The notes below the pieces were generated by a model. The model saw nothing but the letters and a program-made list of their open reading frames with translations. It did no database searches and was not told the DNA's origin. Below are positions 63,131 through 64,000 of a stretch of 64,000 bases of DNA, piece by piece. The position numbers and the translations under genes are program-made. Source of the stretch: JALEFZ01 sp039820545 (GTDB taxonomy: Bacteria; Bacteroidota; Bacteroidia; J057). How positions within the stretch are numbered: the first letter of the stretch is position 1; the number at the start of each line of letters is the position of its first letter. The DNA lies in the NCBI GenBank assembly GCA_039820545.1, contig JBCBPW010000008.1, forward strand, positions 1 to 64,000, read 5' to 3'.

Positions 63131-64000
63131 ATGACCTTGATCCAATCACCACCTTTTGTCAAATGGTTTGCTATCTGCTTCTGGCTACTGCCTGTCAGCA
63201 TCATGGCTCAACCCGTCTCGCCTACTAACTCCAGTCCCATCCCCATCAAGCAGCGATTTCAAGCAGACCAACTGTACGAGGAAGGCGAAGCCCTCTACAT
63301 CAAAAATCAGATGGACGCTGCTCTGCTCAAGTTCAACGATGCGATCCGCCTCAACCCCAAGCATGTACAGTCACACGAAATGCGCGGAGAGATCTATTAT
63401 ATGCGCAAGAATTGGAACAAAGCGTTTGAGAACTTCAAAACTGCTGCTACTTACGATCCTTTCAATGCAAAACTCCAAAATGATCTGGGGGCCACATCAG
63501 GCGAATTGGGTCTGTATCGCGCCGCCGTTTCTTACTTTCAAGAAGCCTTATCTCTTGATTCTGCCTATGCAGACGCCAAGACAAATCTCGATCGCGCCCA
63601 AAGACTCCTAGCCAAACAAGGAGGGGGAGGCGGATTTAACAAAAATCGTCCTACCCGATCCAATGGGCAAGCAGGAAATATTCCTGGAAGAAGCAAGTTT
63701 GTCTACTCAGCTAACCAAATGACCACTCAGGAAAATCTCCCTGCCATTGAGACCCTTGTCTTGGATAAAAGCGCCTTTCTCGCTTCCGATCCCCAAGTGA
63801 ATATCCGAAATATTTTCCTTGATAGAGAAAGAGGATATACAGTGGTCACATTTGAGATTCTCAATCCTTCTGGGAGTAAGTTCAACTTTCAACTCGCACG
63901 ACCAGGCAGTGAAAAGGCATGGATGATTGCTGACTACGAAATGAAACGCGTATATCCTCTTCGTAGCTATGTCAGTCCACCTAAGTTTACTGGGGGCAAA
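63131..64000 (+). CDS. TPR-containing secreted protein, truncated by the window edge
   Basis: 290 codons visible, open at the right edge. Signal peptide (WFAICFWLLPVSIMAQ). TPR units at about 44-150 (LYEEGEALYIKNQMDAALLK, EMRGEIYYMRKNWNKAFENF, LGATSGELGLYRAAVSYFQ), then a Gly/Asn-rich linker and a beta-rich region (about 215-290, NIFLDRERGYTVVTFEI) with no family I recognise. Possibly an envelope assembly or adaptor protein. Because the frame has no stop before 64000, the true end lies outside. Confidence 0.8.
   Translation, partial: MTLIQSPPFVKWFAICFWLLPVSIMAQPVSPTNSSPIPIKQRFQADQLYEEGEALYIKNQMDAALLKFNDAIRLNPKHVQSHEMRGEIYYMRKNWNKAFENFKTAATYDPFNAKLQNDLGATSGELGLYRAAVSYFQEALSLDSAYADAKTNLDRAQRLLAKQGGGGGFNKNRPTRSNGQAGNIPGRSKFVYSANQMTTQENLPAIETLVLDKSAFLASDPQVNIRNIFLDRERGYTVVTFEILNPSGSKFNFQLARPGSEKAWMIADYEMKRVYPLRSYVSPPKFTGGK

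Overview
The window is a chromosomal stretch of a Bacteroidota bacterium. The evidence is a subtilase with a C-terminal type IX secretion sorting region, a FadL-type porin followed by an SGNH-family lipoprotein, an LruC-domain lipoprotein, a tandem Nmad1 (DUF1599) protein overlapping a DoxX/thioredoxin-like membrane protein, a TonB-dependent receptor with a carboxypeptidase-like plug extension, and several promoter boxes fitting the Bacteroidota pattern TTG-N18/19-TAnnTTTG. Oxygen-dependent HemF, a DASH-type cryptochrome and a cupredoxin-like protein suggest an aerobic, light-exposed life. I cannot name the genus; a Saprospiria- or Cytophagia-like lineage is a guess. No rRNA, insertion sequence, phage or CRISPR array was seen. 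There is one tRNA (Cys).

Layout. 0.4-5.3 kb: a VIT/VWA/DUF2135 lipoprotein, a two-TM coiled-coil protein of SLATT/DUF4231 type and a small outer-membrane barrel. 5.6-11.9 kb: a fusion of a cytosolic solute-binding-like domain to a SAM methyltransferase, then a minus-strand run with mtnA, an ArsR regulator and a class II aldolase (methylthioribose or 5-deoxypentose salvage), a DNA alkyltransferase and a TspO-like membrane protein. 12-18 kb: a peptide-deformylase-like protein, the LruC lipoprotein, hemF and gyrB. 18-26 kb: a small secreted ORF with its own promoter and terminator, a cupredoxin-like protein with a porin-like barrel, a TPR histidine kinase with a NarL-type regulator, an ECF-like sigma factor and a ROK kinase. 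26-33 kb: cryptochrome, glycosyltransferase, FadL plus degenerate SGNH protein, CYTH and MarR proteins. 33-45 kb: a T9SS subtilase followed by a metzincin-like peptidase, barrels, peptidase T, transketolase and an OmpA protein with calcium-type repeats. 45-50 kb: tRNA-Cys, the folP-cdaA-folB operon, the Nmad1 and DoxX pair, and a CAT-like protein. 50-64 kb: two PLP decarboxylases of different subfamilies, CBS, DinB, MORN-repeat, TetR-like plus ABC1-kinase pair, a TonB receptor, and a TPR gene running off the right edge.

Most genes are housekeeping or envelope functions in short transcription units separated by recognisable hairpin terminators. The points most worth a second look are the solute-binding/methyltransferase fusion (5567-7264), the SGNH protein that has lost its catalytic residues (30549-31910), the subtilase/metzincin pair (33181-38184), a 23-base motif shared by two leader regions (18410 and 24343), a 155-base intergenic element with inverted ends (51708-51862), and a structured, possibly transcribed element at 62905-62970.
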